This document shows, piece by piece, positions 5,617 through 7,059 of a DNA stretch of 7,059 bases. Positions within the stretch are counted from its first letter, which is position 1. Each line of letters begins with the position of its first letter. Source of the DNA: an uncultured Clostridia bacterium (lineage in GTDB: Bacteria; Bacillota; Clostridia; Oscillospirales; Acutalibacteraceae); contig CANOFK010000056.1 of NCBI GenBank assembly GCA_947565265.1, positions 1 through 7,059 on the forward strand, given 5' to 3'. Below the pieces are notes generated by a model. The model saw nothing but the letters and a program-made list of their open reading frames with translations, was not told the DNA's origin and ran no database searches. The translations under genes and the position numbers were made by a program.

Positions 5617-5649
5617 AAAGCCTGGCGGCTGTGCCGCCCCGGAGGCTTT
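5617..5649. other. GC-rich hairpin in the intergenic region, 5' leader of the small gene
   Basis: AAAGCCT (5617-5623) pairs with AGGCTTT (5643-5649), and GGCGGC (5624-5629) pairs with GCCGCC (5633-5638) over a TGT loop. A 4-base bulge, CCGG (5639-5642), interrupts one side. In total 13 base pairs are formed. It would lie in the untranslated leader of the minus-strand gene if transcription starts near 5650. On the plus strand only four T follow the stem, so it is a poor terminator for that direction. Confidence 0.55.
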
Positions 5650-5656
5650 TCGAGAT

Positions 5657-5685
5657 TATTGTGGACGGGCGGGGGCAAAATATGC
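5657..5685 (-). promoter_or_regulatory. Candidate sigma-G-like (forespore) promoter for the small N/Q/S-rich gene
   Basis: On the minus strand, GCATA (5685-5681) matches the sigma-G -35 box. After 17 bases, CACAATA (5663-5657) matches the -10 consensus CATAMTA at six of seven positions. The -35 also reads GCATATT, a full match to the sigma-E -35, but the sigma-E -10 match is poor (about four of eight), so sigma-G fits better. Transcription would start near 5650, about 80 bases before the ATG, through the hairpin at 5617-5649. Confidence 0.42.
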
Positions 5686-5750
5686 GTTTCCAGGTTTTTC
5701 CTGTGCCGGGCGGGATCCGCCGGAAATGGGGAAAATGCTGGGGCGGGCGG

Positions 5751-5778
5751 TTTAAAAAGCCAAAGACGGTAATAAAAT
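5751..5778 (+). promoter_or_regulatory. Weak candidate sigma-A promoter of rqcP
   Basis: TTTAAA (5751-5756) and TAAAAT (5773-5778) are 16 bases apart, matching the sigma-A boxes at four and five of six positions. This AT-rich patch is the only one in the divergent spacer that faces rqcP, and it would give a short leader of about 14 bases. The rest of the spacer, 5570-5798, holds no convincing ORF on the plus strand. Confidence 0.32.
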
Positions 5779-5798
5779 GAATAGTATGAGGTGATCCT

Positions 5799-6044
5799 AT
5801 GCGATTGGACAAGTATTTGAAGATCTCCCGCCTGATTAAGCGGCGCACAGTGGCCAATGAAGCCTGTGACGCCGGGCGGGTACTGGTGAACGGCACGGTG
5901 GCGCGGGCGTCTTACGGCGTTAAGGTGGGGGATGTGCTGGAGATCCACCTGGGGGAACGGGTGCTGAAGGCGGAGGTGCTCTCGGTAAGCGAATATGCCA
6001 CCAAGGACCAGGCTGCCAGCCTGTATAGGTTTTTGGAGGATTGA
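5799..6044 (+). CDS. rqcP: RqcP, S4-domain ribosome quality-control factor
   Basis: RqcP (YabO, Hsp15-like) works with RqcH on stalled 50S-peptidyl-tRNA complexes, stabilising the P-site tRNA while alanine tails are added to the nascent chain. The 81-residue product is essentially one S4 RNA-binding fold: 'MRLDKYLKISRLIKRRT' (1-17), then 'ACDAGRVLVNGTVARAS' (22-38) and 'KVGDVLEIHLGERVLKAEV' (42-60). Arg2, Asp4 and Arg16, in the part reported to contact rRNA and tRNA in Bacillus, are present. The ATG at 5799 is preceded by GAGGTGATC (5788-5796), a long match to the 16S 3' end with GAGG 7 bases from the start. Gene order rqcP-yabP-yabQ matches Bacillus subtilis. rqcH is not in the window. Confidence 0.93.
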   Translation: MRLDKYLKISRLIKRRTVANEACDAGRVLVNGTVARASYGVKVGDVLEIHLGERVLKAEVLSVSEYATKDQAASLYRFLED

Positions 6045-6072
6045 CATATTTGTAGCCGGCCGGGCATACATT
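6044..6072 (+). promoter_or_regulatory. Sigma-E promoter of yabP-yabQ
   Basis: ACATATT (6044-6050) matches the sigma-E -35 (KMATATT) at six of seven positions. After 14 bases, CATACATT (6065-6072) matches the -10 (CATACAHT) at all eight. The -35 overlaps the last base of the rqcP stop codon. Transcription should start near 6079, so yabP and yabQ would be switched on in the mother cell, in agreement with the sigma-E control reported for these genes in B. subtilis. A TTGACA also begins at 6041, but no sigma-A -10 follows at the right distance. Confidence 0.8.
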
Positions 6073-6080
6073 CCCAATGG

Positions 6081-6086
6081 AAGGGG
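6081..6086 (+). promoter_or_regulatory. Ribosome-binding site that fixes the yabP start
   Basis: AAGGGG lies 8 bases before the ATG at 6095. The earlier in-frame ATG at 6077 has no such site and falls at or before the predicted sigma-E transcription start (about 6079), so the shorter protein is the supported one. Confidence 0.8.
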
Positions 6087-6094
6087 ATGAGCCA

Positions 6095-6364
6095 ATGGCG
6101 GAGCAGCCGTTAAGAAAGCACGGACTGACGCTGGACGCCCGGGAACGGCTGACAGCCACCGGCATCAAGCGGATCGACTTTTTCAGCGACGAGCTGATTA
6201 CGGCCCAGACAGAACTGGGGCAGTTGAATATCAAGGGCCAGGGCCTGCATATAGAGAGCCTGAACGCCGACACCGGCGATATGCTGGTAAAGGGCACGGT
6301 GGGGGCGATGTCTTACACGGAGAGCAGCCCAGCCCTGTCTTTTTTCGGCAGGCTGTTTAAATGA
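6095..6364 (+). CDS. yabP: Sporulation protein YabP
   Basis: YabP is a small sporulation protein of the YabP/YqfC family, made in the mother cell; its exact job is not known, and the family is associated with forespore-coat assembly steps. The 89-residue product, from the ATG at 6095, shows 'LTLDARERLTATGIKRIDFF' (11-30), a 'LGQLNIKGQGLHIESLNADTG' stretch split over 41-61, 'MLVKGTVGAMSY' (63-74) and the characteristic end 'FFGRLFK', close to the 'FFSKLFK' end of the Bacillus protein. An earlier in-frame ATG at 6077 would add MEGDEP but lacks a ribosome-binding site. Its TGA (6362-6364) overlaps the yabQ ATG (6361-6363) in ATGA, so the two are coupled. Confidence 0.9.
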   Translation: MAEQPLRKHGLTLDARERLTATGIKRIDFFSDELITAQTELGQLNIKGQGLHIESLNADTGDMLVKGTVGAMSYTESSPALSFFGRLFK

Positions 6365-6951
6365 GCGCGGGCATTTTGCCCGCCGCCTGCCTGTGCCTGT
6401 TTTCCGGCGCGTTGCTGGGCGGGATGTTTTTGGCGTTTAAGCTGTTGCGGCTACTACTGCATGGCGGCAAGCTGTGCATGGCGGTGTTTGACGTTTTGCT
6501 GGGCCTGGCTTGCGCCGTGACGGCGTTCCTGTGCGCGCTGGCGCTGGATAAGGGGCGGCTTAGGCTGTTCCAGGTGCTGTTGCAGGGGCTGGGCGCCTGG
6601 GGGGCGGTGGTTTCCCTGGACCCGCTGATTGACGGCATGGCGGCGGGGATACGTAAGGCGGGGCGCTGGCTGCGGGGCTTTATGCGCCGGCGGATCTGGC
6701 AGCCCTGCCGGCGGGGCCTGGGCCGGCTGGGCGGGGTGACCAGGAAGGCGGCCAGGAAAGTACTGCCCAAACGAAAGCCCCCGGTGCGAAAGGCCAGGCG
6801 GGGGAGAAAGCGGGCGCGCAGCCGCAAAAAGAAGGGGCTGCCTGGGCGGAGGGCTCATGGACAGACGCCCGGTCGGAATGGACAAAATGACAGAAAAAAT
6901 GTGGGCAGTTTGCAGTATAGTGCGCCGGTGACGAGCCAGAGCCGAAAGTAA
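6361..6951 (+). CDS. yabQ: Spore cortex protein YabQ
   Basis: YabQ is a mother-cell membrane protein of the forming spore, required for cortex synthesis in B. subtilis. The 196-residue product has three clear membrane segments near 5-27, 39-62 and 69-86. The family pattern is recognisable in 'VFDVLLGLACAV' (42-53) and 'DKGRLRLFQVLLQGLGAW' (63-80), which corresponds to the usual 'N.G..R.y.flg...G' block. From about residue 97 to 160 the chain is extremely basic (for example RKPPVRKARRGRKRARSRKK), then changes to a polar Gln/Asn/Ser tail. The basic tail is longer and more Arg-rich than I expect for YabQ. It starts inside the yabP stop (ATGA overlap) with no separate spacer. divIC, next in Bacillus, does not follow before the terminator. 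Confidence 0.86.
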   Translation: MSAGILPAACLCLFSGALLGGMFLAFKLLRLLLHGGKLCMAVFDVLLGLACAVTAFLCALALDKGRLRLFQVLLQGLGAWGAVVSLDPLIDGMAAGIRKAGRWLRGFMRRRIWQPCRRGLGRLGGVTRKAARKVLPKRKPPVRKARRGRKRARSRKKKGLPGRRAHGQTPGRNGQNDRKNVGSLQYSAPVTSQSRK

Positions 6952-6999
6952 GTTCCTGCCGGGAAAGAAAAAAATTTGCCTGGCAGAAGAAAAAACCGC

Positions 7000-7038
7000 A
7001 AAAACCCCTTGAAAACATTATGTTTTCAAGGGCTTTTT
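7000..7038 (+). terminator. Intrinsic terminator after yabQ
   Basis: A perfect 12-bp stem (7006-7017 with 7021-7032) has a 3-base loop, TTA, and is followed after one C by five T (7034-7038). A-rich bases at 7000-7004 can pair with the T run, so the hairpin may also work from the opposite side. It closes the rqcP-yabP-yabQ unit about 50 bases after the yabQ stop. The A-rich stretch between (6952-6999) holds no gene. Confidence 0.93.
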
Positions 7039-7059
7039 CTTTATCGTGCGCTCCATTCT

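Noticed and set aside
5706..5723. Hairpin GGCGG/CCGCC between the small gene and rqcP
   Set aside because: Short and in a very GC-rich stretch where such pairing is expected by chance; no T run or other signal attached.
5390..5755. Long plus-strand open frame of about 120 codons that is almost pure Leu/Val/Ala in its first half, resembling a membrane peptide
   Set aside because: It is the exact complement of the CAG-AAC repeat (CTG-GTT). It has no ATG, GTG or TTG near its beginning and no ribosome-binding site, and a terminator lies just upstream.
6041..6046. TTGACA at the end of rqcP as a sigma-A -35
   Set aside because: The best -10 at suitable distance (CATACA) matches only three of six positions; the same region is a much better sigma-E promoter.
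6077..6094. Longer yabP starting at the ATG at 6077
   Set aside because: No ribosome-binding site before it, and it lies at or before the predicted transcript start; AAGGGG before 6095 fits well.
1..7059. Mobile element, CRISPR array, toxin-antitoxin or defence system
   Set aside because: No transposase, integrase, inverted-repeat pair, direct-repeat array or nuclease/antitoxin pair was seen on either strand; nearly all sequence is explained by conserved housekeeping and sporulation genes.

Overview
This is a stretch of chromosome from a high-GC, endospore-forming Firmicute of the class Clostridia. An Oscillospiraceae/Ruminococcaceae-type gut bacterium is my best guess, but it is inferred from gene order, GC-rich codon use and sporulation genes, not from a marker gene. 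Almost every gene reads rightward. The single exception is a small Asn/Gln/Ser-rich ORF at 5396-5569.

Region by region: (1) 2-391 is the C-terminal end of an ABC-transporter solute-binding lipoprotein, closed by a strong terminator. (2) 531-1640 is a ribosomal-protein unit: a near-consensus sigma-A promoter, a structured leader like the L21 leader, rplU (bL21), prp (the protease that trims bL27), rpmA (bL27 with the N-terminal extension that Prp removes) and a terminator. (3) 1679-5378 is a co-directional run: a RimJ/RimL-type GNAT acetyltransferase, obgE (50S assembly GTPase), mrnC (Mini-RNase III, 23S rRNA maturation), a second GNAT and a YitT-family membrane protein. It ends in a hairpin that can terminate transcription from both sides. 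(4) 5396-5569 on the minus strand encodes a 57-residue protein that is about four-fifths Asn, Gln and Ser. It has a good ribosome-binding site and a possible forespore (sigma-G-like) promoter. (5) 5799-7038 holds rqcP (yabO; ribosome quality control), then yabP and yabQ (sporulation), closed by a terminator. A very good match to a sigma-E promoter lies exactly at the rqcP/yabP junction and settles the yabP start codon.

The theme is ribosome biogenesis and rescue (bL21, Prp, bL27, ObgE, MrnC, RqcP) next to a spore-formation locus. Most of it is conserved Firmicutes gene order. The parts least explained by known annotation are the tiny N/Q/S-rich gene with its hexamer-repeat coding sequence and structured 5' region, the promoter layout around rqcP-yabP, and the terminator plus acetyltransferase gene that separate rpmA from obgE. 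I see no transposon, prophage, CRISPR array, tRNA or rRNA, and no multi-gene system that is clearly new.
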